From positions 1 through 37,051 of the forward strand of contig PMYE01000164.1 of NCBI GenBank assembly GCA_003171315.1: a stretch of DNA of 37,051 nt. The letters run 5' to 3'. Made by a program: the position numbers and the translations under genes. The stretch's first letter is position 1; each line of letters starts with the position of its first letter. Source of the stretch: Acidobacteriaceae bacterium (GTDB taxonomy: Bacteria > Acidobacteriota > Terriglobia > Terriglobales > Acidobacteriaceae). The notes under the pieces are model-generated. The model was not told where the DNA came from. It was given only the letters and a program-made list of their open reading frames with translations, and made no database searches. Below are positions 1 to 8,800 of this stretch, one piece after another.

Positions 1-246
1 TGGACGCTCGAGAACCTTCCTGAAACGGGCTATTTGCTGGTCTACGGCACAAGTGCGGCCTCCACAGTACGAGTGAATGGCGAGGAATTGCCGAAGGTGA
101 CAACGACCGGGTTTGGCTCGATGCCGATTGGATGGGAAGCCGACCTGGCCGGCAACCGGCTGGTGATTCACCTTGAGACGCGCCAAGTCGAACAAAGCGC
201 GCCAATAACGACCGTTGAAGTAGACCTCAACCCCAGCGAGAAATAG
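1..246 (+). CDS. C-terminal end of a probable secreted glycoside hydrolase (partial)
   Basis: The frame is open from the first base of the window and stops at TAG 244-246, so only the last 81 residues are present. They are rich in beta-strand-like segments (YLLVYGT, TVRVNGEEL, RLVIHLETR), with an 'RVNGEELP' turn typical of the accessory beta-sandwich at the end of GH31-like and similar glycosidases. No catalytic residue lies in this piece, so the family is a guess. The gene converges on the GH3 gene downstream, with about 290 bp between them. Its position beside GH3 and GH2 genes supports a carbohydrate-active role. It could equally be the tail of another exported enzyme with a C-terminal sugar-binding sandwich. 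Confidence 0.55.
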   Translation, partial: WTLENLPETGYLLVYGTSAASTVRVNGEELPKVTTTGFGSMPIGWEADLAGNRLVIHLETRQVEQSAPITTVEVDLNPSEK

Positions 247-323
247 GCCGGCTTAGGCGATAAACAAAGTCAATTTCGCTCTACTTATGTGTGACTGTTG
301 GCCGGCGATGCTGAGCGCTCCGG

Positions 324-348
324 GAGTCGCCTGAGAAATCAGGCGCTC
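324..348. terminator. Hairpin between convergent genes
   Basis: CGCCTGA, a GAAA tetraloop and TCAGGCG form a perfect 7-bp stem, extended by GAG/CTC across one bulged T. It lies between the 3' ends of two convergent genes, where a bidirectional terminator is expected. There is no clear T-run on either side, so rho-independent function is uncertain. The rest of 249-533 shows nothing else I can assign. Confidence 0.4.
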
Positions 349-533
349 GGCGCGGTTGGCGATAAGACAGTGGGTTCGGATGAAGGTTGAGACTGATAAC
401 GTACGATGTTTTTCGCACATTTGATTCGAGTTTTATGCTTGGGGGTTGGTACAAGCAGGAGGAACGAGAGCTCTGAGGCGAGCACGATGGAGCCAACCAT
501 GGAAGTGGGAGTTGGGCCCTCGAAGCAGGCTCT

Positions 534-3200
534 TTAGTCGATAGTCTGCTCCAGGCGCAAATCCCGTGAAGAAGAACCGACGCTGACAGTGCGCTTTCCC
601 GCGGCTCTGACCCACTTGCCATCGGCGGTTGACCAATATTGAAGCTGTCGCGGGGGAACATGCAGAATTACGGTCTTCGCTTCCCCGGCAGGGATGTGAA
701 CGCGATCAAAAGCCGCCAGCGCCCGGACCGGGAACTGAACGCCGCTGGGGATCTCCCGGGGTGCTCCGAGATAGACCTGCGGCACCTCGTCGGACGCCAT
801 GGGGCCTGTGTTTTTGATGGTGACGGTCACATCGAGACCCCCGTCGGGAACCCTATTTATTTTCAGGCCGGAGTAGGCAAAGTTGGTGTAGCTGAGGCCA
901 TAACCGAACGGATATAGCGGGTCGATTTTTTCTTTGTCGAACCAGCGATAGCCAACATTGACGCCCTCATTATAGATGGTCTTGCCGTCAACGCCCTTGA
1001 AAGAGCGCTCAGGATATCTAGGATCGGTTGCAGGGTAGTCCTCAAGGCGCTTGCCCCAGGTTATAGGCAAGCGACCGGCGGGACTGACCTTGCCGAGCAG
1101 CACGTTCGCTGTCGACCAGCCACCCTCGTCACCAGGGAACCACATCTCGAGAATCGCTTTGACCTTGCCGGCCCACGGCATCGCGACAGGCTCGCCGGTA
1201 TTGAGAACGACAATTGTGTTGGGGTTGACGGCGGCAACTTCATCGATGAGTTTGTCCTGATCCCCTGGCAGACCGAAGACGGGCTCAAGGCGTGCCCAAA
1301 CGAAGACCACGGCGATTTTCGCCTTGCTGGCGGCAGCAATGGCGGCTGCGTGATCGGCTTCGCGCTGCTCGGGCGTGTACCAATTGAGGCGTACCTGCGC
1401 AGGCGCGTTCGAGCTGTCAGGGTGAATATTGATTTCGATTGTGTGCGGCCCGGCGTCCAGCTCGACCGCACGGCGTACATTGTCAAGGCCGTCCGTGGTG
1501 GGAACAATGTTGTCCTGGTTGGGCTCCAGGATGTCGCCATGCTGGCCGCCTTGCGCTACGCCCGTCGAACCAACCCGCTTGCCGTCGATAGAAAAGCTGG
1601 CGTCGTCGCCTAGAGCTTGAAGATATAGCCAATAACTGCCTGTGCGCGGAACGGTCAGTGTGCCTTTCCAGGTGCAGGTTGAGTTGGGCGGCAGAGCGGT
1701 TCCACCCTTTACGGTGAAGTCGAGCTGCGCGTCAGTTTGCGAACCGCACGACCCGGCGCGCGACAAGCCGGGTTTGCCATCGTGGTTAAGGACATCGGCC
1801 GGAACGAGCGTGCCGGTCATATCATCGGCTACGGCGAAGGCGATATTGGGATTGCCGGAGATCTTCTTCATCGCATCGAGGGGACTTACCTCGCGCGAGA
1901 AAAGGCCGACGGAGCGTTCGCCAGCCATGCCGATGGAGTCTAGCTGTCCTGCGGTAGGACCAATCATCGCTACTGAAGAGAGAGCAGATGCCTTGAGGGG
2001 AAGAATGTTGCTTTCATTCTTGAGAAGAACGGCGGCGTCCTCACCGGTCTTTTCAATCACCTTTGCATTGGCGTCGATGTCCTGCGGAGTGATGGAATGC
2101 TTCTGCATGCCGTTCATGTAACCGAAACGAATGATCTCGTAGAGGACCCGGCTTGCTGTGCGATCGATCGTGGCTTCCGTCACGGTACCATCCTTAAGGG
2201 CCTCGGCCATCTTCACAGGCTTGGGCTCGAGCCCAATGCCGCCGGATTTATCGGTTCCATCCGGGTCTTCCGGAATGTGATCTTTATAGTTTGGTTCTCC
2301 CGTATATTGCGGTACCGGCAGTGGCTTGGGTGAGAAGAAGGATGGGATCGAGCCGGTGTTGCCCGGCATCTCCATATCGAGGCCGGCGTTGATGTCCTCG
2401 ACGGTGTGGGTGGCTCCCCAATCGGAGGTTACAAATCCCTTAAACCCTATCTGGTCACGTAGTATCCCGGTCAGCGTGTCTCGGTTGCCACAGGCATAAG
2501 GGCCGTTCACATGGTTGTATGAGCACATGATGGACGCCACACCCGCCTGGATGGCCGCATCGAACGGAGCCACGTAGACTTCATGAAGGGTTTGATCATC
2601 GACGAAGTTGTTGAGGCTCTGGGAATCGTAGGCTACGTAATGCTTCACCATCGCCATCACGTGCTGCGACTGGATGCCCATGATCTCAGCCGCGCCAATC
2701 TGGCCCGTGAGAAATGGGTCCTCGCCAAAGGTGTTGTACCCGCGCCCAAATACCAGATCGCGAACCATGTTGACGAAGGGCTGGAGCGAAACGTCGATGC
2801 CCATCGCCCGATCCTCGCGGCCGATCACCAGGCCATTCTCCTCTGCATCCTTGACACTAAAAGTGGCTGCAACTCCCATGGTGGCCGTCTCACCCTGCGC
2901 CGGATGACGCGTCAGTACGCCCGGTGGCCCGTCGGCAAAGCGCAGGCTGGGAATGCCCAGCCGAGGCACGCCGGCGAGATAGCCTCCTTGCCCTTGATAG
3001 ACCGCAGGATCTTCGACTGCGCCATGGATGAGGCCAAGCTTCTCATCGAGTGTCATCTCGCGCAGGAGTTTGTCGGTTCGAGCCTTTGCTTCAGCCTTCG
3101 TCACCCACTGTGCCTGCGTTGTGCTCGCCCCGATCAGCAGCGTGGAAATCCCCAACATAACCCAACATGCCGCTCGCACTGTCTTATGAAATACGTTCAT
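534..3200 (-). CDS. Exported GH3 beta-glycosidase with PA14 insert
   Basis: An 888-residue glycoside hydrolase family 3 enzyme, probably a beta-glucosidase or beta-xylosidase acting outside the cytoplasm. I start at ATG 3200 rather than 45 bases upstream because AGAGGT precedes it by about 7 bases and because this start gives a clean Sec signal peptide (basic N-terminus, hydrophobic core, cut near TTQAQ). The N-terminal barrel has the KHYVAYDSQ motif (K186-H187) and GFVTSDWGATHT, whose Asp260 is the expected nucleophile. The alpha/beta sandwich follows, interrupted by a PA14-like domain around residues 470-620 (TCTWKGTLTVP, GSYWLYLQALGDDASFSIDG). A fibronectin-III-like domain ends the protein (YPFGYGLSYTNF onward). 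Length fits PA14-containing GH3 enzymes. The GH2 gene lies 138 bp upstream on the same strand and may be co-transcribed. Confidence 0.93.
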   Translation of the reverse strand: MNVFHKTVRAACWVMLGISTLLIGASTTQAQWVTKAEAKARTDKLLREMTLDEKLGLIHGAVEDPAVYQGQGGYLAGVPRLGIPSLRFADGPPGVLTRHPAQGETATMGVAATFSVKDAEENGLVIGREDRAMGIDVSLQPFVNMVRDLVFGRGYNTFGEDPFLTGQIGAAEIMGIQSQHVMAMVKHYVAYDSQSLNNFVDDQTLHEVYVAPFDAAIQAGVASIMCSYNHVNGPYACGNRDTLTGILRDQIGFKGFVTSDWGATHTVEDINAGLDMEMPGNTGSIPSFFSPKPLPVPQYTGEPNYKDHIPEDPDGTDKSGGIGLEPKPVKMAEALKDGTVTEATIDRTASRVLYEIIRFGYMNGMQKHSITPQDIDANAKVIEKTGEDAAVLLKNESNILPLKASALSSVAMIGPTAGQLDSIGMAGERSVGLFSREVSPLDAMKKISGNPNIAFAVADDMTGTLVPADVLNHDGKPGLSRAGSCGSQTDAQLDFTVKGGTALPPNSTCTWKGTLTVPRTGSYWLYLQALGDDASFSIDGKRVGSTGVAQGGQHGDILEPNQDNIVPTTDGLDNVRRAVELDAGPHTIEINIHPDSSNAPAQVRLNWYTPEQREADHAAAIAAASKAKIAVVFVWARLEPVFGLPGDQDKLIDEVAAVNPNTIVVLNTGEPVAMPWAGKVKAILEMWFPGDEGGWSTANVLLGKVSPAGRLPITWGKRLEDYPATDPRYPERSFKGVDGKTIYNEGVNVGYRWFDKEKIDPLYPFGYGLSYTNFAYSGLKINRVPDGGLDVTVTIKNTGPMASDEVPQVYLGAPREIPSGVQFPVRALAAFDRVHIPAGEAKTVILHVPPRQLQYWSTADGKWVRAAGKRTVSVGSSSRDLRLEQTID

Positions 3201-3338
3201 TGCAGATACCTCTAGCCGGAATTTGCATGTCGTTACAGTCATCACCCCAAGCCTACGATTTATTAAACAGTGAGCTCATGGCAAGCCATTGAACAACCCA
3301 AAAACCTCTCTCGTGTTGACGCGCTGTGACAGCGGGCA

Positions 3339-5603
3339 TTATGGCGCCACAGACAGCCAGCGCCGCGAGGTCGTCGGCGTGACGCCGGTTTTGCCGTCCG
3401 GCGCCGCCGTGGCTTTCAAGATCAGGTTGTCCTGCGGTTCGTCCGGCACGGGCAATGCGATTGAGAAATCCGCCGCGCCGAAAGCCGCCAGGTCAAACGG
3501 CCGATCTGCCTTGGCCAGCATTTTCCCTTCCTTTGTCTCCAGTGTCAGAACGAGTTTACCTGCCATCGATTGGTCGTAATCGTTGATCATTTTCACCAGG
3601 AATTCGTGAGGCGCACCGGCCCGGAGCGTGGGGTGAAAGAAATTGATATAAACGCCGAGCGGCCTGAAGGCTTCGCCCACGTAATCGGCAAAAGCCGGAT
3701 CGAGTTTGAGCTCTTTCACGTCGCTCCAGTTGTCCGACGTGGGAACACCGGGAACATTGTCGCTCAGATACACGAAATAATCGACGGCGGCCATCTGGCG
3801 ATACGCCCGCCAGTATTCCGTCAAACCTGCCAGAAGATAAGCCATCTCATCGAGCCGCCGGCGCGGCGTCGCATCGGCTCCCACGAGTTGGGCGTAGAGG
3901 TTTCTGTTCACCGGCGTGCCGTCGCGATTCAACCAGAAAGCGTCGTATTCATTGAGGACCACCGTGTTGTGGGTGGAAGGTACAGGCGTATCCAGTCCGA
4001 CGGCAACAGGTTCGCCATGCATGTTTTCCAGGTCGCTCATGTGGAAGGCGAGTTTCCCTTGAGCGCCCTGGTCAAAGAAGTAGCCGTGAAACTCCTCCAC
4101 GTCCCCGGGACTGCCGGGCGGATTGTAGCTGTCCTCCCAGGGCCGATGCGACAAATCCAGTCCGCGCACGGCGGGAACTACCTGCGTATCGAATATGTCG
4201 TTGCGGGTCTCGTTGACGGCGTCCCAGACGACGACGCTCGGATGGTTCCAGTTGTCGCGCATCCAATCTTTGAATTGACGAATTGTTTCATCGGCATTGT
4301 AAGCGCGCGTGTAGCCCTCTTCTTTGAACCAGCCCCCGCCGGTCCAGACGGGAAACTCGTACTGGACCATTAGTCCCACTTCGTCGCAAACATCCAGCCA
4401 GTGCTGCGGCACCGGGCCAATGGTAAACCGGAAGTAATTCCAATTCATCTCCTTGGGAACGGTTCCCAGCAGTCTGCGCACCCAGGCGTCGTTCCACGGC
4501 AAATTGCCGCTGAGCGGGTCTTCAAAGAAGCGGTGCAGCGCGATATTCGAGCCGCGCAGATAATACGGCTTGCCGTTCAAATAAGCGCGCTTGGTAACGG
4601 GATCGAAGCGAAGCTCGCGCATCCCGAACCGCGCCTCAACTGAGTCGCCGCCGGTGCTCATTTCCAGGACATAAAGAAACGGGTCTTCGGGCCACCACAG
4701 ATGCGCGTGCGGAATCTTGATCGTTTGCGTAATAACCTTTTCCCCGCCGGGCTCAAGTGAGACGTCTTCCATCTTGAGTGCTGCGACCTGCTCGCCGGCC
4801 TTCCAGGTTTTGATGGCATAAGATATGGAGCTGGAATACGCTGCGCCGGAGCGATTCTTGAGCGTGGCTTGAACGACGATCTCATCCGTGCCTATGCGCG
4901 GCGCGACTTGAACGGTTTCAATCTCCGGATTGTCGCAGAAGAAAACCGAGACGTCGTCGTAGATACCAGGAGTCCACTCCGTCTTCTCGAAGTCCGAGCC
5001 GACCGGGAAGTCGTCGGGCAAGACCGCTGGATGCGCCCCGATGCGGACGATAAGGGTGTTCTCGGCGTTCCAGTGGATCTCGCGGCCCAGATTCCAATAG
5101 CTGGCGCTGAAGCCGCCCGGATATTCGGAGTGCCAGGCATCGTTCTCCGGCGAGAGGCGCTGTCCGTTCAACCAGACCGCGGTACCGAACTGCGACTTGT
5201 CGATTTTCAGCATCGCGATCGCACGCGCCGACGGCGCGCGAAAGGTCTTGCGATACCAGAAATAATTGCGATCCTGCTCCACCTTGCCGTCCCAGTATTT
5301 GACCATCCAATAGGGGTCCGCTTGATGACTGGCGATGCGCGAGGCCAAACGTTCGCGGCTGATAAATCGATCCACATTCGGGAATGGAGGGCTTGCCAAA
5401 TGCGCCAAACCGGGAACCGGGACTGTGTGGGTGAAGCTGCTGGGAATAGCATCCGGCAACTTGCTGTCAGTAATCTGCCATTGACCGTCCAGCGACAACA
5501 TGGTTCGCTCTGCTGCTGCGGCCTTGGCCGAGAAGCAAAGCCAGGTTGCAAGCGCGATCGTCACGAGCAACATTGCCTCAAGCAATGGTTCCGGTTTTCT
5601 CAC
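3339..5603 (-). CDS. Exported GH2-family glycoside hydrolase
   Basis: A 754-residue enzyme of glycoside hydrolase family 2 (beta-galactosidase/mannosidase/glucuronidase superfamily). A signal peptide occupies residues 1-31 (hydrophobic core LLVTIALATWLCF, cut near AKAAAAE). An N-terminal sugar-binding jelly roll follows (SLDGQWQITD, FWYRKTFRAP, AVWLNGQRL, GIYDDVSV), then an immunoglobulin-like sandwich, then the TIM barrel. VVVWDAVNETRND carries the acid/base Glu465, and VVLNEYDAFW a candidate nucleophile, Glu552. The start is GTG 5603, with GTGAGGG just upstream; ATG 5573, ten codons in, is an alternative that still leaves a signal peptide. Substrate is unknown. A BlaI-like palindrome lies about 72 bp upstream, in the space shared with the divergent TIR-STAND gene. 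Confidence 0.9.
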   Translation of the reverse strand: MRKPEPLLEAMLLVTIALATWLCFSAKAAAAERTMLSLDGQWQITDSKLPDAIPSSFTHTVPVPGLAHLASPPFPNVDRFISRERLASRIASHQADPYWMVKYWDGKVEQDRNYFWYRKTFRAPSARAIAMLKIDKSQFGTAVWLNGQRLSPENDAWHSEYPGGFSASYWNLGREIHWNAENTLIVRIGAHPAVLPDDFPVGSDFEKTEWTPGIYDDVSVFFCDNPEIETVQVAPRIGTDEIVVQATLKNRSGAAYSSSISYAIKTWKAGEQVAALKMEDVSLEPGGEKVITQTIKIPHAHLWWPEDPFLYVLEMSTGGDSVEARFGMRELRFDPVTKRAYLNGKPYYLRGSNIALHRFFEDPLSGNLPWNDAWVRRLLGTVPKEMNWNYFRFTIGPVPQHWLDVCDEVGLMVQYEFPVWTGGGWFKEEGYTRAYNADETIRQFKDWMRDNWNHPSVVVWDAVNETRNDIFDTQVVPAVRGLDLSHRPWEDSYNPPGSPGDVEEFHGYFFDQGAQGKLAFHMSDLENMHGEPVAVGLDTPVPSTHNTVVLNEYDAFWLNRDGTPVNRNLYAQLVGADATPRRRLDEMAYLLAGLTEYWRAYRQMAAVDYFVYLSDNVPGVPTSDNWSDVKELKLDPAFADYVGEAFRPLGVYINFFHPTLRAGAPHEFLVKMINDYDQSMAGKLVLTLETKEGKMLAKADRPFDLAAFGAADFSIALPVPDEPQDNLILKATAAPDGKTGVTPTTSRRWLSVAP

Positions 5604-5674
5604 CCCTCACCCGTCCTTTGCTGAAAATTGTCTACGCTTTACTTTGAGACACCGCCATTTCAGATCGGTCCATT

Positions 5675-5696
5675 CTACTACTACCAGTTGTAGTAG
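5675..5696. promoter_or_regulatory. BlaI/MecI-like operator palindrome
   Basis: CTACTAC, eight bases, then GTAGTAG: a perfect inverted repeat whose core also reads TACTAC-CAGT-TGTAGTA. This resembles sites of BlaI/MecI-family repressors (TACTACA-NN-TGTAGTA type), a family common in Acidobacteriota. It sits between the divergent GH2 (start 5603) and TIR-STAND (start 5810) genes and could control either. No blaI or blaR gene lies in the window. Regulator identity is inferred from pattern only. Confidence 0.45.
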
Positions 5697-5798
5697 CGGT
5701 ACGGATCGCCGGCGGATGCAAATGGGGCATATCAGGTATATTGATTGGCAGCCGGGAAGGCAAATGGAAATTCTGGATCGAGCGAGGTTCCGTCTCCC

Positions 5799-5805
5799 GG
5801 AGGAG
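5799..5805 (+). promoter_or_regulatory. Ribosome binding site deciding the TIR-STAND start
   Basis: GGAGGAG ends four bases before GTG 5810. The upstream in-frame ATG 5741 has no such site, and its 23 extra residues precede the first strand of the TIR fold, so the GTG is the better start. Confidence 0.7.
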
Positions 5806-5809
5806 TGAC

Positions 5810-8800
5810 GTGGCGCAGATCTTCATCAGTCATTCGAGCGCGGACGGAAAGGAGGCGGCGGAACTCCTGGAGTGGTTGCGTACTCAGGGGTTTGCGTCCA
5901 CATTTCTCGATTTCGACGACGAGCGGGGAATCGCTCCGGGGGAGAAGTGGGAGAGCACGCTGTATCGCGAGATCTCCGCTTGCGACGCGGTGATTCTCAT
6001 TCTGACGGAGAACTGGTTCCGCAGCAAGTGGTGTTTTGTAGAGTTCGCGCAGGCGCGGGCGCTGGGCAAGGCGATCTTTCCCCTGGTGGAGACGCCGACC
6101 AAAGAAAAGTTCATCGGCGACGACATTCAGCTGCTCGATCTGGTGAAGGACCGCGAGGGCGGACTGGACCGGTTGCGCTCGGAACTGACGCGGATCGCTA
6201 TGAACCGGCGCGGCGGGCTGCCTTGGGACAACAAGCGGCCGCCGTACCCGGGACTGATGGCCTTCGAGGAGGCCGACGCGGCAATCTACTTCGGGCGCGA
6301 CGATGACATTCGCGGGCTGATTCAACGGCTGGAAGCCAGGCGCGTACAGGGCGGCGAAAAGCTGGTGGTGGTGCTGGGCGCATCGGGATCGGGCAAGTCC
6401 TCGCTGTTGAGGGCCGGGGTTGCGCCGCGGTTGAAACAGGACCGGCACAATTGGATCGTGTTGCCACCGTTCCGTCCTCAGGCACAGCCCTTGGACGAAC
6501 TGGCGCTGGCGATTGCCTCGGCGCTGGGCGACGCAAAAAACTGGCGGCAATGGCGGGCAGAGCTGGAAGGGGAGAATCCTTCGCACGCGCTGATGGATCT
6601 GGCGCGAGACCTGCGCGCGGCGCACGGGCAGAACGAAGCGCACATCCTGATCACGATCGACCAGGGCGAGGAGTTGTTCAGCGGCGCTGACGCCAAACAG
6701 ACAGAGCGGTTCTTCGCGGTGCTGAATGCGATGCTGAGCGCGCAACTGCCGTACCTGGCAACGATGACGCTGCGCTCTGACTACCTGGGCCATTTGCAGC
6801 AGGAGACGCGGCTGGCGGCGCCGTTCGAGCAGTTCGGGCTGAAGCCGATGCCGCTGGAGCGGGTGCGGGACATCGTGCTGGGACCGGCGAAGCTGGCGTG
6901 CGTGACCGTGGACGATGCGCTGGTGACCGAGATGATGGCGGATGCGCGGACCGACGATGCGCTGCCGCTGCTGGCCTTCGCGCTGCGCGAGTTGTATGAC
7001 CGCTCCGCGGGAACAAGACATATGACGGTGGACGCTTATCGCGCGATGGGCGATGCGCAGGCACAGCTTTCGCCGCTGGAAAACGCGGTGCGGCGCAAGG
7101 CGGATGAAGTGCTGAGCGCGGCGAATCCGACGGCAGAGGACCTGCAGGCGCTGAAGGAAGCGTTTATTCCGGGCATGGTACGTGTGAACCCGGAGGGCGA
7201 GTATGCGCGGCGCGCGGCGGAGATGGCGAAGATTTCTCCCCGCGCCATGCCCATGATCGAGCGGCTGGCCAAAGCATACCTGCTGACGGTGCGCCATGAG
7301 CGCGGCGTGACGCTGGTGGAGGTGACGCACGAAGCGTTGTTGCGCAAATGGCCCCGGCTGAAGAACTGGCTGGACGAAGAGAAAGAGTTCCTGACCGGCA
7401 AAGAGCAGCTCGACCAGGATCTCGCGGACTGGGAGGCTGCGCCGGAGAAGCAGAAGAAGGAAGCGCTGCTGTGGGGGTTGAAACTGGCGCGGGCGCAGGC
7501 GTGGCAAACGGCAAAGCCACGGCAATTGAACGAAGCCGAACGGAGATTCATTGACGCTTCAGCGGAGCACGCGGCGGCGTTGAGAAGGCGGGAGCTGATA
7601 CGCACTACGGGCGCGCTGGCCGTGGTGCTCTGCCTGGTGTTCAGCTTCGTGATCGCGTACCAGGTGAGCAAACGGCATGACGCACAGGCGGCGGCGGCCG
7701 GCGCGCGCCTGGCGGCGAGCGAAACGGATTTCAAGTTTGCGGCGGCGGAGATGCAGCGCGGCGAGGATCCGGTATCGCTGGCGTATCTGGCGGATGCCTT
7801 GCGCAAGAATCCCGGGAACCAGAAAGCGATTGCGCTGGCGGTGTCGGAGCTGCGCAACGCGGTGTTGCCGGTGGTGACGCTGCACCATGCCGGCGAGGTG
7901 CAGGATGCGAGCTTCAGTCCCGACGGGACGCGGGTGGTGACCGCCTCGGCGGATGATACCGCGCAGGTATGGGACGCGAGGACAGGGCAGAAGATCGGCC
8001 AGGCGATGAAGGACTCGGATTGGGTGCATACGGCGGAGTTCAGCCCCGACGGCACAAAGGTGGTGACCGCGTCCTGGGACGGCACCGCGCGAGTGTGGGA
8101 CGCGCAGACCGGCGCCCAGATCGGCAGCGCCATGCAACACGACGTTTCCATTGAGCGGGGCAGGGTGAATGGCGCGCATTTCAGCGCGGACGGAACAGAG
8201 ATTGTGACCGCGTCGTGGGATCGCACCGCGCGCATCTGGGACGCGACGACGCCCACGCACCCGCAGATCGGAAAGTCTCTGGTGCATCAGCTGCCCAACG
8301 CGATCTCGGAGACGGTATGGACGGCGGTGTTCAACCCCAGGGGTGCGCCGCAGGTAGTGGTCACGGCGTCAGCCGATCATGAGGCGCGGCTGTGGGACCT
8401 GGCCACGCACACGGAGAAGTTCAACAAGCTGCACAACGACGAAGTGAATATGGCGGTGATGAGCCCCGACGGGCGATGGATCGCCACAGGCGCCGATGAC
8501 GGGACGGGATACATTCTGGACGCGAAGACGTTTCGAGCCGTGGGGCTGCCTCTGCAGCACGGGAGCGGCAATTCGATCAATTACATCGCCTTCAGTCCGG
8601 ACAGCCGCACCATCGTCACGGCGTCGAAAGACAACACGGCGCGTCTTTGGGATGTTCCCTCGGGCAAGCCGATCGGGCAGCCGATGCGCCACTCGAGCTG
8701 GGTGCGGGCAGCGACTTTCAGCGCGGACAGCAAGTTTGTGGTGACCGCCTCCTACGACCGGACGGCGCGGGTGTGGGACGCGCGCACAGGGCAGCCGCTG

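Noticed and set aside
3570-4373. 267-codon plus-strand frame inside the GH2 gene
   Set aside because: Antisense shadow; the minus strand encodes the GH2 barrel with catalytic residues.
5732-7525. 597-codon open frame on the minus strand
   Set aside because: It lies entirely opposite the TIR-STAND coding sequence, is composed of R/Q/H-rich low-complexity residues with no domain, and results from GC-rich codon bias.
7036-8256. 406-codon minus-strand frame opposite the NTPase-WD40 region
   Set aside because: Serine/alanine-rich shadow of the plus-strand gene; repeating SHTRAVPSQDAVT-like units simply mirror the WD40 repeats.
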